Translations under genes and position numbers: made by a program | The notes under the pieces: generated by a model | Told to the model about the DNA's origin: nothing | Databases searched by the model: none | What the model saw: the letters and a program-made list of their open reading frames with translations, nothing else | Shown: in pieces, positions 41,026-49,342 of the stretch | How the letters are laid out: the number at the start of each line of letters is the position of its first letter | Numbering within the stretch: position 1 is the first letter of the stretch | From: Pectobacterium aquaticum | GTDB lineage: Bacteria > Pseudomonadota > Gammaproteobacteria > Enterobacterales > Enterobacteriaceae | DNA length: 64,000 nucleotides | Assembly (NCBI RefSeq): GCF_003382565.3 | Contig: NZ_CP086253.1 | Coordinates: 3,906,001-3,970,000, forward strand | Direction: 5' to 3'

Positions 41026-41340
41026 TTACTTGATAGTTTCGCTATTAGATTTAAAGAAACGGACTTTTTTTCCGTCTTCGAATCTAAAGCCTACACGGTC
41101 AGCCTTACCAGTTGCCGCATTGAAGATTGCAAGGTTAGAAACTTGAATTGCAGCTTCTTTTTCAACGATGCCACCTGGTTGATTCAGGGCCGGAACCGGC
41201 TTCTGATGTTTTTTAACCAGGTTAATACCTTCAACAATGACCTTACTAGCAGACAGGACATTTTTTACTTTACCGCGCTTACCTTTATCTTTACCGGTTA
41301 GCACGATAACTTCGTCATCACGACGGATTTTCGCTGCCAT
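41026..41340 (-). CDS. rplX: 50S ribosomal protein L24
   Basis: A 104-residue assembly-initiator protein with the KOW motif at the N-terminus (DDEVIVLTGKDKGKRGKVKNVL, about residues 8-29). It is 10 bases after rplN. Confidence 0.98.
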   Translation of the reverse strand: MAAKIRRDDEVIVLTGKDKGKRGKVKNVLSASKVIVEGINLVKKHQKPVPALNQPGGIVEKEAAIQVSNLAIFNAATGKADRVGFRFEDGKKVRFFKSNSETIK

Positions 41341-41350
41341 GATTCGCTCC

Positions 41351-41722
41351 TTAAAGTACTTCTGGTGCCAGAGAGATAATTTTCATGAACTTCTCATTAC
41401 GCAGTTCACGAGTTACCGGCCCAAAAATACGCGTACCGATAGGCTGTTCGCTGTTATTGTTTAAAATAACGCAAGCATTGCCATCGAAGCGAATGACAGA
41501 ACCGTCCGGGCGACGAACACCCTTCTTGGTGCGCACCACTACCGCCTTCAGAACATCGCCTTTCTTCACCTTACCGCGAGGAATTGCTTCCTTGATGGTA
41601 ATTTTGATGATATCGCCGACGCCTGCGTAGCGACGGTGCGAGCCACCTAGAACCTTGATACACATTACGCGACGTGCACCGGAATTATCGGCCACGTTCA
41701 GCATAGTCTGTTCTTGGATCAT
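41351..41722 (-). CDS. rplN: 50S ribosomal protein L14
   Basis: First gene of the spc operon; 123 residues, [33 protein letters not shown]. The ATG at 41722 was chosen over a longer frame reaching 41863 because the longer form would cross the spc promoter and the S10 terminator hairpin. Confidence 0.97.
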
Positions 41723-41797
41723 TTTAGTGCTCCGCTTGTCAACTACTACTCTAGGACCCTTTCGGGCCATTAAATACCCCATAATTGAGGGCGCAGC

Positions 41798-41826
41798 ATT
41801 ATAACACCGCTTCCTTGGTATGGGTA
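41798..41826 (-). promoter_or_regulatory. spc operon promoter
   Basis: The minus strand carries -10 TATAAT (41798-41803) in GCGGTGTTATAATGCTGCGCC, very like the E. coli Pspc. The -35 is poor: CTACCC/TACCCA about 17-18 bases upstream. Placement rests mainly on the -10 and conservation. Confidence 0.7.
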
Positions 41827-41832
41827 GAAAAA

Positions 41833-41860
41833 ATAAACGGCCCTTTGCAGAGCCGTTTAT
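41833..41860 (-). terminator. S10 operon terminator
   Basis: Between rpsQ and rplN on the minus strand: a 9-bp stem ATAAACGGC/GCCGTTTAT with a 10-base loop, followed by TTTTTTC. It ends the S10 operon; the spc promoter is immediately downstream. Confidence 0.85.
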
Positions 41861-41883
41861 CATAAGAGAAGAGCGCTACTTTA

Positions 41884-42138
41884 TTACAGAATTGCTTTCT
41901 CTACAACGCGAACAAGTGTCCAAGACTTATTTTTGGACAGCGGACGGCATTCGCGGATTTCAACCACGTCACCGATACCGCATTCATTGTTCTCGTCATG
42001 TACGTGCAGCTTAGTCGTACGCTTAATGAATTTACCGTAAAGCGGGTGTTTCACAAAACGTTCGATAGCAACAACCATGGATTTCTCCATTTTGTCGCTT
42101 ACAACACGACCTTGCAGAGTACGGATTTTATCGGTCAT
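41884..42138 (-). CDS. rpsQ: 30S ribosomal protein S17
   Basis: An 84-residue OB-fold primary assembly protein. IRTLQGRVVSDKMEKSMVVAIERFVKHPLYGKFIKRT is typical. Last gene of the S10 operon; its ATG overlaps the rpmC stop (TAATG). Confidence 0.98.
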   Translation of the reverse strand: MTDKIRTLQGRVVSDKMEKSMVVAIERFVKHPLYGKFIKRTTKLHVHDENNECGIGDVVEIRECRPLSKNKSWTLVRVVEKAIL

Positions 42139-42329
42139 TACGCACCCGCCTTCTCAGTCAGTAAAGTCTTAACACGTGCAATATTGTGACGCACTTGTTT
42201 TACCAGGTGAGTCTGTTGCAACTGACCACTGGCAGCCTGCATACGCAGGTTAAATTGCTCGCGCAGCAGGCCGAGCAGTTCAGTGTTCAGCTCTTCGACG
42301 CTTTTTTCACGCAGCTCATTTGCTTTCAT
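42138..42329 (-). CDS. rpmC: 50S ribosomal protein L29
   Basis: A 63-residue, two-helix protein at the tunnel exit near the trigger-factor site. MKANELREKSVEELNTELLGLLREQFNLRMQ is typical. Start and stop overlap its neighbours by one base each. Confidence 0.97.
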   Translation of the reverse strand: MKANELREKSVEELNTELLGLLREQFNLRMQAASGQLQQTHLVKQVRHNIARVKTLLTEKAGA

Positions 42330-42739
42330 TACATCACCGTCTTAGTTACAAAGGTGGTTTTGATAGGCAGTTTCGCTGCTGCCAGTTGGAATGCCTCACG
42401 GGCTAACTCTTCCGGCACACCGTCCATTTCGTACAGGACTTTACCTGGCTGAATCAAGGCAACCCAATATTCCACGTTACCTTTACCTTTACCCATACGA
42501 ACTTCAAGCGGTTTCTCGGTGATCGGTTTGTCCGGGAATACACGGATCCAGATCTTACCTTGACGCTTAACAGCACGAGTCATGGCACGACGTGCAGCTT
42601 CGATTTGACGAGCAGTCAGGCGACCGCGGCCAACAGCTTTCAGACCGAAAGTGCCGAAGCTAACATCCGTACCCTGCGCCAGACCACGGTTGCGGCCCTT
42701 GTGCACCTTACGGAATTTTGTACGCTTTGGTTGTAACAT
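42329..42739 (-). CDS. rplP: 50S ribosomal protein L16
   Basis: A 136-residue protein near the A site, needed for late 50S maturation. MLQPKRTKFRKVHKGRNRGLA and GKGKGNVEYWVALIQPGKVLYEMDGV are characteristic; the hydroxylated Arg region (VFPDKPITEKPLEVRMGKGKG) is intact. Confidence 0.98.
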   Translation of the reverse strand: MLQPKRTKFRKVHKGRNRGLAQGTDVSFGTFGLKAVGRGRLTARQIEAARRAMTRAVKRQGKIWIRVFPDKPITEKPLEVRMGKGKGNVEYWVALIQPGKVLYEMDGVPEELAREAFQLAAAKLPIKTTFVTKTVM

Positions 42740-42751
42740 CAGCGACTCTCC

Positions 42752-43453
42752 TTACTTGCGGCCTTTACGCTGCTGCTTTTTAGGTTGAGCAGCCGGTTTT
42801 TCCGGTTGTTCAACGGCAGCCATACCACCCAGGATCTCACCTTTGAAGATCCACACTTTCACACCGATAACACCATAAGTGGTGTGCGCTTCGGAGGTGT
42901 TGTAGTCGATATCCGCACGCAGTGTATGCAATGGAACACGACCTTCACGGTACCATTCGGTACGCGCGATTTCAGCGCCGCCAAGACGGCCACTTACTTC
43001 AACTTTAATACCTTTAGCGCCCAGACGCATGGCGTTCTGTACCGCACGCTTCATAGCACGACGGAACATCACACGACGCTCCAGCTGAGAAGTGATGCTG
43101 TCAGCAACCAATTTTGCGTCCAGTTCAGGTTTACGAACTTCTGCGATATTGATCTGTGCAGGCACGCCAGCGATATCCGCTACGACTTTGCGCAGTTTTT
43201 CAACATCTTCACCTTTTTTACCGATCACGATACCCGGGCGAGCGGTGTGAATAGTCACACGGATGCTTTTTGCCGGACGTTCGATAACGATACGAGAAAC
43301 GGAAGCCTTCTCCAGTTCCTTCGTCAGGTATTTACGAACTTTAAAATCGCTGTCCAGGTTGTCAGCGAATTCTTTGGTATTCGCATACCAGGTAGAGTTC
43401 CAAGGTTTGACAATACCCAGGCGAATACCATTAGGATGTACTTTCTGACCCAT
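42752..43453 (-). CDS. rpsC: 30S ribosomal protein S3
   Basis: A 233-residue protein at the mRNA entry tunnel with helicase activity. The N-terminal KH domain includes IVIGKKGEDVEKLRKVV (GxxG motif), and the C-terminal domain includes GRLGGAEIARTEWYREGRVPLHTLRADIDY. The lysine-rich tail is present. Confidence 0.98.
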   Translation of the reverse strand: MGQKVHPNGIRLGIVKPWNSTWYANTKEFADNLDSDFKVRKYLTKELEKASVSRIVIERPAKSIRVTIHTARPGIVIGKKGEDVEKLRKVVADIAGVPAQINIAEVRKPELDAKLVADSITSQLERRVMFRRAMKRAVQNAMRLGAKGIKVEVSGRLGGAEIARTEWYREGRVPLHTLRADIDYNTSEAHTTYGVIGVKVWIFKGEILGGMAAVEQPEKPAAQPKKQQRKGRK

Positions 43454-43470
43454 TGCTAGTCTCCAGAGTC

Positions 43471-43803
43471 TCAGCGATCGGACACAACCACAGTAATGTG
43501 GCTGGTACGCTTCAGGATGCGATCCGCACGACCTTTAGCACGCGGCATAATGCGCTTCATGCTTGGGCCTTCGTCAACGAAGATTTTCGCGACTTTCAGA
43601 TCATCAATGTCAGCGCCATCGTTGTGTTCTGCGTTAGCAATAGCAGACTCCAGCACTTTTTTAACCAGACCAGCAGCTTTCTTGTTGGTGTAGGTCAGAA
43701 CTTCCAGAGCTTGCGACACTTTCTTACCGCGAATCAGGTCTGCCACCAGGCGAACCTTTTGAGCAGAAGAACGAGCGTGGCAATGTTTAGCGATAGTTTC
43801 CAT
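43471..43803 (-). CDS. rplV: 50S ribosomal protein L22
   Basis: A 110-residue protein lining the exit tunnel. The beta-hairpin tip MKRIMPRAKGRADRILKRTSHI, where macrolide-resistance changes occur, is present and unaltered. It is between rpsS and rpsC. Confidence 0.98.
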   Translation of the reverse strand: METIAKHCHARSSAQKVRLVADLIRGKKVSQALEVLTYTNKKAAGLVKKVLESAIANAEHNDGADIDDLKVAKIFVDEGPSMKRIMPRAKGRADRILKRTSHITVVVSDR

Positions 43804-43817
43804 CTCTTCCTCCTACC

Positions 43818-44096
43818 TTAGCGCTTCTTGGCCTTTTTGTCGGCCGCATGGCCGCGATAAGTACGAGTCGGCGCGAATTCACCCAGTTTGTGACCGACCA
43901 TTTCATCGGAAACAAACACCGGAACGTGCTGACGACCATTATGGACAGCGATGGTCAAACCGATCATATTTGGAAAGATCGTTGAACGACGGGACCAAGT
44001 GCGCAAAGGCTTCTTGTCTCCGCTTTCCACCGCTTTCTCTACCTTCTTCAGCAAGTGCAGGTCAATAAAAGGACCTTTCTTGAGAGAACGTGGCAT
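43818..44096 (-). CDS. rpsS: 30S ribosomal protein S19
   Basis: A 92-residue head protein that contacts S13. MPRSLKKGPFIDLHLLKKVEKA, WSRRSTIFPNMIGLTIAVHNGRQHVPV and GEFAPTRTYRGH are diagnostic. Confidence 0.98.
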   Translation of the reverse strand: MPRSLKKGPFIDLHLLKKVEKAVESGDKKPLRTWSRRSTIFPNMIGLTIAVHNGRQHVPVFVSDEMVGHKLGEFAPTRTYRGHAADKKAKKR

Positions 44097-44112
44097 GGTT
44101 TATCCTCTAAGA

Positions 44113-44934
44113 TTATTTAGTACGGCGACGTACGATAAATTTATCAGTACGCTTGTTGCTGCGGGTCTTCTTACCTTTGGTCTGGAGGCCCCACGGACTA
44201 ACTGGGTGCTTACCAAAGTTACGACCTTCACCACCACCGTGTGGGTGGTCGACTGGGTTCATTGCCGTACCGCGAACGGTAGGACGAACACCACGCCAGC
44301 GTGCAGCACCCGCTTTACCCAGAACGCGCAGCATATGCTCAGCGTTGCCAACTTCGCCCAGCGTAGCGCGGCAGTCGGATTCGACTTTACGCATTTCGCC
44401 AGAACGCAGACGCAGGGTAACGTAAGCACCGTCACGAGCAACGATCTGAACGTAAGTACCAGCAGAGCGCGCCAACTGGCCGCCTTTACCTGGTTTCATT
44501 TCTACGTTGTGAACCGTTGAACCGACTGGAATGTTACGCATCGGCAGGGTGTTACCCGCTTTAATCGCAGCATCAACGCCAGATTGGATCTGGTCGCCGG
44601 CTTTCAGGCCTTTCGGCGCTAGGATGTAACGACGCTCGCCGTCTTTGTATAGAACCAGCGCGATATTCGCGGAACGGTTCGGATCATACTCGAGACGCTC
44701 AACAACCGCAGGAATACCATCTTTATTGCGTTTGAAGTCAACCAGACGATACTGCTGTTTGTGACCACCACCGATGTGACGGGTAGTGATGCGGCCATTG
44801 TTGTTACGGCCACCGGATTTGCTGTTCTTTTCCAGCAATGGGGCGTAAGGCTTGCCCTTGTGCAGCTCAGGGTTAACCACTTTAACAACGTGGCGACGAC
44901 CCGGAGATGTCGGTTTACATTTAACAACTGCCAT
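44113..44934 (-). CDS. rplB: 50S ribosomal protein L2
   Basis: A 273-residue central large-subunit protein at the peptidyl-transferase region. The conserved C-terminal segment RGTAMNPVDHPHGGGEGRN holds the key His. No truncation is seen. Confidence 0.98.
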   Translation of the reverse strand: MAVVKCKPTSPGRRHVVKVVNPELHKGKPYAPLLEKNSKSGGRNNNGRITTRHIGGGHKQQYRLVDFKRNKDGIPAVVERLEYDPNRSANIALVLYKDGERRYILAPKGLKAGDQIQSGVDAAIKAGNTLPMRNIPVGSTVHNVEMKPGKGGQLARSAGTYVQIVARDGAYVTLRLRSGEMRKVESDCRATLGEVGNAEHMLRVLGKAGAARWRGVRPTVRGTAMNPVDHPHGGGEGRNFGKHPVSPWGLQTKGKKTRSNKRTDKFIVRRRTK

Positions 44935-44951
44935 TGTCTTTCTCCTCCGAC

Positions 44952-45254
44952 TTACTCAGCGCCGCCGATGAAGTCCAGATTCTGGCCTTCTTTCAGGGTG
45001 ACGTAAGCTTTTTTCCAGTCGCTACGACGACCAATACGCTGTCCGTGACGCTTAACTTTACCCTTAACTACCAGGGTGTTTACGTCTTTAACTTCTACTT
45101 CGAACAGTTTCTCGACAGCAGCAACGATCTCTGCTTTAGTCGCGTCTTTAGCAACTTTGAGAACGATGGTGTTAGTTTTTTCCATCGCGGTAGATGCTTT
45201 TTCAGATACGTGCGGCGCGCGCAGTACTTTCAGCAGACGTTCTTCACGGATCAT
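44952..45254 (-). CDS. rplW: 50S ribosomal protein L23
   Basis: A 100-residue tunnel-exit protein that docks trigger factor and SRP (KVLRAPHVSEKAS; the docking Glu in SEK is present). Its ATG overlaps the rplD stop by four bases. Confidence 0.98.
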   Translation of the reverse strand: MIREERLLKVLRAPHVSEKASTAMEKTNTIVLKVAKDATKAEIVAAVEKLFEVEVKDVNTLVVKGKVKRHGQRIGRRSDWKKAYVTLKEGQNLDFIGGAE

Positions 45255-45856
45255 GCCAGCATCTCCTCAACTTGCTTAACTGCATCTGCAGTCATAACGA
45301 CTTTGTCGAAGGCGATCAAGCTAACTGGGTCGATACCTGCTGCATCACGCACGTCAACCTTGTACAGGTTACGAGCGGCCAGGAACAGATTCTCATCCAG
45401 TTCACCGGTGATGATCAACACGTCTTCCAGTGCCATATCTTTCAGTTTCTGTGCCAGCAACTTAGTTTTCGGTGCTTCTACAGAGAACGTCTCGACAACG
45501 ATCAGACGATCTTGACGTACCAATTCGGACAAAATGCTTTTCAGCGCGCCGCGGTACATCTTTTTGTTAACTTTCTGACTGTGGTCCTGTGGCTTAGCAG
45601 CGAAGGTCACTCCACCGGAACGCCAGATCGGGCTCTTAACAGAACCAGAACGCGCACGGCCAGTACCTTTCTGACGCCAAGGTTTTTTACCGGAACCAGT
45701 TACTTCAGCACGGGTCTTCTGGGCGCGAGTACCTTGACGGGCACCTGCTGCATAAGCAACAACAACCTGATGTACCAGCGCTTCGTTGAAATCACGACCG
45801 AAGGTAGTTTCGGAAACAGTCAGCGCGCTTTGCGCGTCTTTCAATACTAATTCCAT
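45251..45856 (-). CDS. rplD: 50S ribosomal protein L4
   Basis: A 201-residue protein with a long loop into the exit tunnel (KPWRQKGTGRARSGSVKSPIWRSGGVTFA). In E. coli L4 represses its own S10 operon by both attenuation and translation block; the leader hairpin at 46875-46917 is the likely target here. Confidence 0.98.
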   Translation of the reverse strand: MELVLKDAQSALTVSETTFGRDFNEALVHQVVVAYAAGARQGTRAQKTRAEVTGSGKKPWRQKGTGRARSGSVKSPIWRSGGVTFAAKPQDHSQKVNKKMYRGALKSILSELVRQDRLIVVETFSVEAPKTKLLAQKLKDMALEDVLIITGELDENLFLAARNLYKVDVRDAAGIDPVSLIAFDKVVMTADAVKQVEEMLA

Positions 45857-45866
45857 TGCTATCTCC

Positions 45867-46496
45867 TCACGCCTTCACAGCTGGTTTAACGATCAGGTCG
45901 CTACCGGTAGCTCCCGGAACAGCACCTTTAACCAGCAGCAGGTTGCGCTCAGCGTCAACACGCACTACGTCCAGGCTCTGAACGGTTACACGCTCGTTAC
46001 CCAGCTGGCCTGCCATTTTCTTGCCTTTGAACACTTTGCCCGGAGTCTGGTTCTGACCGATAGAACCCGGCACGCGGTGGGACAAGGAGTTACCGTGAGT
46101 AGCATCCTGAGTACGGAAATTCCAGCGCTTAACTGTGCCAGCAAAACCTTTACCTTTAGATGTACCAGTAACGTCTACTTTTTTAACGTCTGCGAAAATT
46201 TCGACACTGATGCTCTGACCTACAGTGAACTCTTCGCCTTCAGAAAGACGGAATTCACGCAGAGTACGGCCAGCTTCTACGCTAGCTTTAGCAAAGTGAC
46301 CTGCTTCTGGCTTAGTAACACGGTTTGCTTTTTTAGCACCAGTAGTTACTTGCACAGCGCGGTAACCGTCGTTAGCCAGGTCTTTAACCTGAGTTACGCG
46401 GTTTGCTTCAATTTCGATAACGGTTACGGGGATAGATACGCCATCTTCAGTGAAGATACGGGTCATGCCCACTTTTTTACCGACTAAACCAATCAT
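45867..46496 (-). CDS. rplC: 50S ribosomal protein L3
   Basis: A 209-residue protein that helps start 50S assembly. The extension VKRWNFRTQDATHGNSLSHRVPGSIGQNQTPGKVFKGKKMAGQLG, which reaches the peptidyl-transferase centre, is present, including the glutamine methylated by PrmB. Confidence 0.98.
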   Translation of the reverse strand: MIGLVGKKVGMTRIFTEDGVSIPVTVIEIEANRVTQVKDLANDGYRAVQVTTGAKKANRVTKPEAGHFAKASVEAGRTLREFRLSEGEEFTVGQSISVEIFADVKKVDVTGTSKGKGFAGTVKRWNFRTQDATHGNSLSHRVPGSIGQNQTPGKVFKGKKMAGQLGNERVTVQSLDVVRVDAERNLLLVKGAVPGATGSDLIVKPAVKA

Positions 46497-46528
46497 TGTT
46501 TCAACCTCTCAATCGCTCAATGACCTGA

Positions 46529-46840
46529 TTAACCCAGGCTGATCTGCACGTCTACACCAGCAGCCAGATCCAGACGCATCAGAGCATCAACGGTTTTCTC
46601 GGTTGGCTCAACGATGTCAACCAGACGCTTGTGAGTGCGAATCTCGTACTGATCGCGCGCATCTTTATTGACGTGCGGAGAAATCAGAACGGTAAAGCGC
46701 TCTTTGCGGGTCGGCAGCGGGATCGGACCACGTACTTGCGCACCAGTGCGCTTAGCAGTCTCGACGATTTCCGCAGTTGATTGATCAATCAGACGATGAT
46801 CAAACGCTTTCAGGCGGATACGGATTCTTTGGTTCTGCAT
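46529..46840 (-). CDS. rpsJ: 30S ribosomal protein S10
   Basis: A 103-residue protein that also acts as NusE with NusB in antitermination. [22 protein letters not shown] and [24 protein letters not shown] are characteristic. First gene of the S10 operon. Confidence 0.98.
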
Positions 46841-46874
46841 GAGACCAGAGCTCCAATTATTTATAAACGTAAAT

Positions 46875-46917
46875 GATTACTCCTCGCACCCATTTCGATT
46901 GATGGGGGAGTGTAATC
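46875..46917 (-). promoter_or_regulatory. S10 leader hairpin, L4 autoregulation site
   Basis: A long hairpin closed by GATTAC/GTAATC, with ACTCCCCCAT pairing imperfectly to ATGGGTGCGAGGAGT, 35 bases before the rpsJ start. It corresponds to hairpin HE of the E. coli S10 leader, which contains the pause/termination site and sequesters the initiation region. The L4 role is by homology. Confidence 0.75.
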
Positions 46918-47023
46918 GTCAGCACATAACCCCCATATCGGGAGTATTGTTTTGGGCAATAAATGAATATTGACCGTCTGATTCGGATTGAATCAGGCTT
47001 ACCTAGTTTCGGTAAGCTCGCGC

Positions 47024-47051
47024 ATTATACGCAAATTGGCAGGGGAAGCAA
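47024..47051 (-). promoter_or_regulatory. S10 operon promoter
   Basis: The minus strand has -35 TTGCTT (47046-47051), a 16-base spacer and -10 TATAAT (47024-47029), followed by GCGCG, as in growth-regulated promoters. Confidence 0.78.
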
Positions 47052-47144
47052 CAAGCGGGATGAGATGATTTTAAATCCGGCCGGACGATATGTGGGACAC
47101 CAGCCGGATTGGGGATAACAATACATAGCATCGTACCTGCTATG

Positions 47145-47618
47145 TTACTCAGCTTTTAGCTGAGCTTGAAGATAGTTTTGTATACCAAGACGTGAAATCA
47201 AATCTAATTCTGTTTCCAGCCAATCGATGTGCCCTTCTTCATCGGCAAGAATTTCTATCATTAAATCCCTACTGACGTAGTCATGTACCGAATCAGCATA
47301 GGCAATTGCCTCACGCAAATTCTTTGCGCCATCCAATTCAAGTTGAAGGTCAGAGCGTAAAATCTCTTCGACATCCTCGCCAATATTTAACTTACCCAAA
47401 TCCTGTAGATTCGGGATGCCTTCAAGAAATAGGATTCGTTCGATGTAGCGATCAGCATGCTTCATTTCGTCAATAGATTCATGATATTCGTGATCGTTTA
47501 GACGGGTTAAGCCCCAGTTTTTAAACATTCGGGCATGAAGAAAATATTGGTTAATGGCTACCAGCTCGTTGCCCAATAACTTATTCAGGTGTGTGATGAC
47601 TTTTTTATCGCCTTTCAT
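47145..47618 (-). CDS. bfr: Bacterioferritin Bfr
   Basis: A haem-containing iron-storage protein forming a 24-mer; it oxidises and stores iron. The 157 residues form one four-helix bundle. The ferroxidase ligands are visible: Glu18 (GNELVAINQYF), Glu51 and His54 (SIDEMKHAD, which also holds the haem-ligating Met52), Glu94 and Glu127/His130 (ADEEGHIDW). It is followed by bfd in the usual pair. Confidence 0.97.
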   Translation of the reverse strand: MKGDKKVITHLNKLLGNELVAINQYFLHARMFKNWGLTRLNDHEYHESIDEMKHADRYIERILFLEGIPNLQDLGKLNIGEDVEEILRSDLQLELDGAKNLREAIAYADSVHDYVSRDLMIEILADEEGHIDWLETELDLISRLGIQNYLQAQLKAE

Positions 47619-47690
47619 GACATACTCCTCCGCTCCAGTTCTTAAAGTGTAGAACCGGTAAGCAGAGAGTCAAAGAAACGACCCTACATT

Positions 47691-47885
47691 TTATGCTACT
47701 TCATACATATCAGGAATTTTAGCCTGTTCTTCCTCAAAAATGACACGTGCCTGACGAATACACTTACCGCAATCGGTCCCAATAGGAACGAGCTTGCGTA
47801 ATTGTTGCATAGATTGAGGCTGGTGCTGACGAACAGCATTACGAATGACTTTGTCAGAAATCGCGTTGCACAAACAAACATACAT
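47691..47885 (-). CDS. bfd: Bacterioferritin-associated ferredoxin Bfd
   Basis: A 64-residue [2Fe-2S] ferredoxin that reduces Bfr to release iron. The four cluster Cys are in MYVCLCNAIS and GTDCGKCIRQ. The ATG at 47885 matches the E. coli start, but it lacks a clear ribosome site; ATG at 47900 (MSHSDMYV) or GTG at 47924 (behind AAAGG) would add 5 or 13 residues. A divergent Fur site was not identified. Confidence 0.9.
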   Translation of the reverse strand: MYVCLCNAISDKVIRNAVRQHQPQSMQQLRKLVPIGTDCGKCIRQARVIFEEEQAKIPDMYEVA

Positions 47886-48045
47886 ATCAGAATGACTCAT
47901 TGTTATTGCGAGTGTCTTTCGCACTACCTTTCAGGACACTACAACTAGCATTTGAAACCGCGCCTAGCGATTTTTTAACCAACTGAGTTATTCTAAATAA
48001 GAATTATTTTTATTTCAATTTCCATCTAATCATTCGGACGTAAAA

Positions 48046-48065
48046 AAAGGCACCGAAGTGCCTTT
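48046..48065 (-). terminator. str operon terminator after tufA
   Basis: An 8-bp stem AAAGGCAC/GTGCCTTT with loop CGAA, followed on the minus strand by a T-run, 25 bases after the tufA stop. Confidence 0.9.
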
Positions 48066-48089
48066 TTCATGCATTAAGTTTATCAGCGA

Positions 48090-49274
48090 TTAAGCGATAA
48101 CTTTAGCAACAACGCCCGCGCCTACTGTACGGCCGCCTTCACGGATTGCGAAACGCAAACCATCATCCATCGCGATTGGGTGGATCAGGGTAACAACCAT
48201 TTTGATGTTGTCGCCCGGCATTACCATCTCTACGCCTTCTGGCAGTTCGATGGTGCCCGTCACGTCAGTGGTACGGAAGTAGAACTGAGGACGGTAGCCT
48301 TTGAAGAACGGAGTATGACGGCCGCCTTCATCTTTGCTCAGGATATACACTTCTGATTCGAACTGAGTGTGCGGCTTGATTGAACCCGGCTTAGCCAGTA
48401 CCTGACCACGCTCGATTTCTTCACGCTTGATACCGCGCAGCAGAACACCAACGTTCTCGCCTGCACGACCTTCGTCCAGCAGTTTGCGGAACATTTCTAC
48501 GCCAGTACAGGTAGATTTCGCCGTATCTTTGATACCAACGATTTCAACTTCTTCACCCACTTTAACGATACCGCGCTCTACACGACCGGTAACAACGGTA
48601 CCACGACCGGAGATGGAGAATACGTCTTCGATTGGCAGCAGGAACGGCTTGTCAATCGCACGCTCTGGTTCTGGAATATAAGAATCCAGGTAGCCTGCCA
48701 GTTCGATGATTTTTGCTTCCCACTCAGCGTCGCCTTCCAGCGCTTTCAGAGCAGAACCACGAACCACTGGGGTGTCGTCGCCTGGGAAGTCGTACTGAGA
48801 CAACAGCTCACGCACTTCCATCTCAACCAGTTCCAGCAGCTCTTCATCATCAACCATGTCACATTTGTTCAGGAACACGATGATGAAAGGAACGCCAACC
48901 TGACGACCCAGCAGGATGTGCTCACGGGTCTGAGGCATTGGGCCGTCAGTCGCAGCAACAACCAGGATCGCACCGTCCATCTGGGCAGCACCGGTGATCA
49001 TGTTTTTCACATAGTCGGCGTGCCCTGGGCAGTCAACGTGCGCGTAGTGGCGAGACGGGGTATCGTATTCAACGTGAGAGGTGTTGATAGTGATACCACG
49101 TGCTTTTTCTTCTGGTGCGTTATCGATCTGGTCGAATGCACGCGCGTTACCACCGTAGGTTTTAGCCAGAACGGTAGTGATTGCAGCGGTCAGCGTTGTT
49201 TTACCATGGTCAACGTGGCCGATAGTACCGACGTTAACGTGGGGTTTTGTACGTTCAAATTTTTCTTTAGACAC
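48090..49274 (-). CDS. tufA: Elongation factor Tu
   Basis: Delivers aminoacyl-tRNA to the ribosome as a GTP complex; 394 residues. The G motifs are GHVDHGKTT (about 19-27), DCPGH (about 81-85) and NKCD (about 136-139). The start is GTG, as in E. coli tufA. Last gene of the str operon. The second copy, tufB, is not in this window. Confidence 0.98.
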   Translation of the reverse strand: MSKEKFERTKPHVNVGTIGHVDHGKTTLTAAITTVLAKTYGGNARAFDQIDNAPEEKARGITINTSHVEYDTPSRHYAHVDCPGHADYVKNMITGAAQMDGAILVVAATDGPMPQTREHILLGRQVGVPFIIVFLNKCDMVDDEELLELVEMEVRELLSQYDFPGDDTPVVRGSALKALEGDAEWEAKIIELAGYLDSYIPEPERAIDKPFLLPIEDVFSISGRGTVVTGRVERGIVKVGEEVEIVGIKDTAKSTCTGVEMFRKLLDEGRAGENVGVLLRGIKREEIERGQVLAKPGSIKPHTQFESEVYILSKDEGGRHTPFFKGYRPQFYFRTTDVTGTIELPEGVEMVMPGDNIKMVVTLIHPIAMDDGLRFAIREGGRTVGAGVVAKVIA

Positions 49275-49342
49275 GGCGATATTCCTTACTCAAATGCTCT
49301 CCCCCTATGGAGAGAGCACGGGATTTTTTTTAACCCTGAGGC

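Larger units (their letters stand above)
46841..47144 (-). other. S10 operon leader and upstream gap
   Basis: About 300 gene-free bases between rpsJ and bfr. They hold the S10 promoter (47024-47051), a roughly 180-base leader, and the L4-responsive hairpin. The remaining bases 47055-47144 are the bfr 3' flank, with a palindromic stretch CCGGCC/GGCCGG at about 47079-47086 and no clear gene. Confidence 0.75.

Noticed and set aside
41723..41863. N-terminal extension of rplN to 41863
   Set aside because: It would cross the S10 terminator and spc promoter, and L14 starts at MIQEQT throughout the family.
44953..45850. Long frames on the plus strand opposite rplW/rplD, and similar ones opposite rpsC, fusA and rpsE
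   Set aside because: They are antisense to highly expressed ribosomal genes whose codon bias leaves the opposite strand open; no ribosome sites or family similarity.
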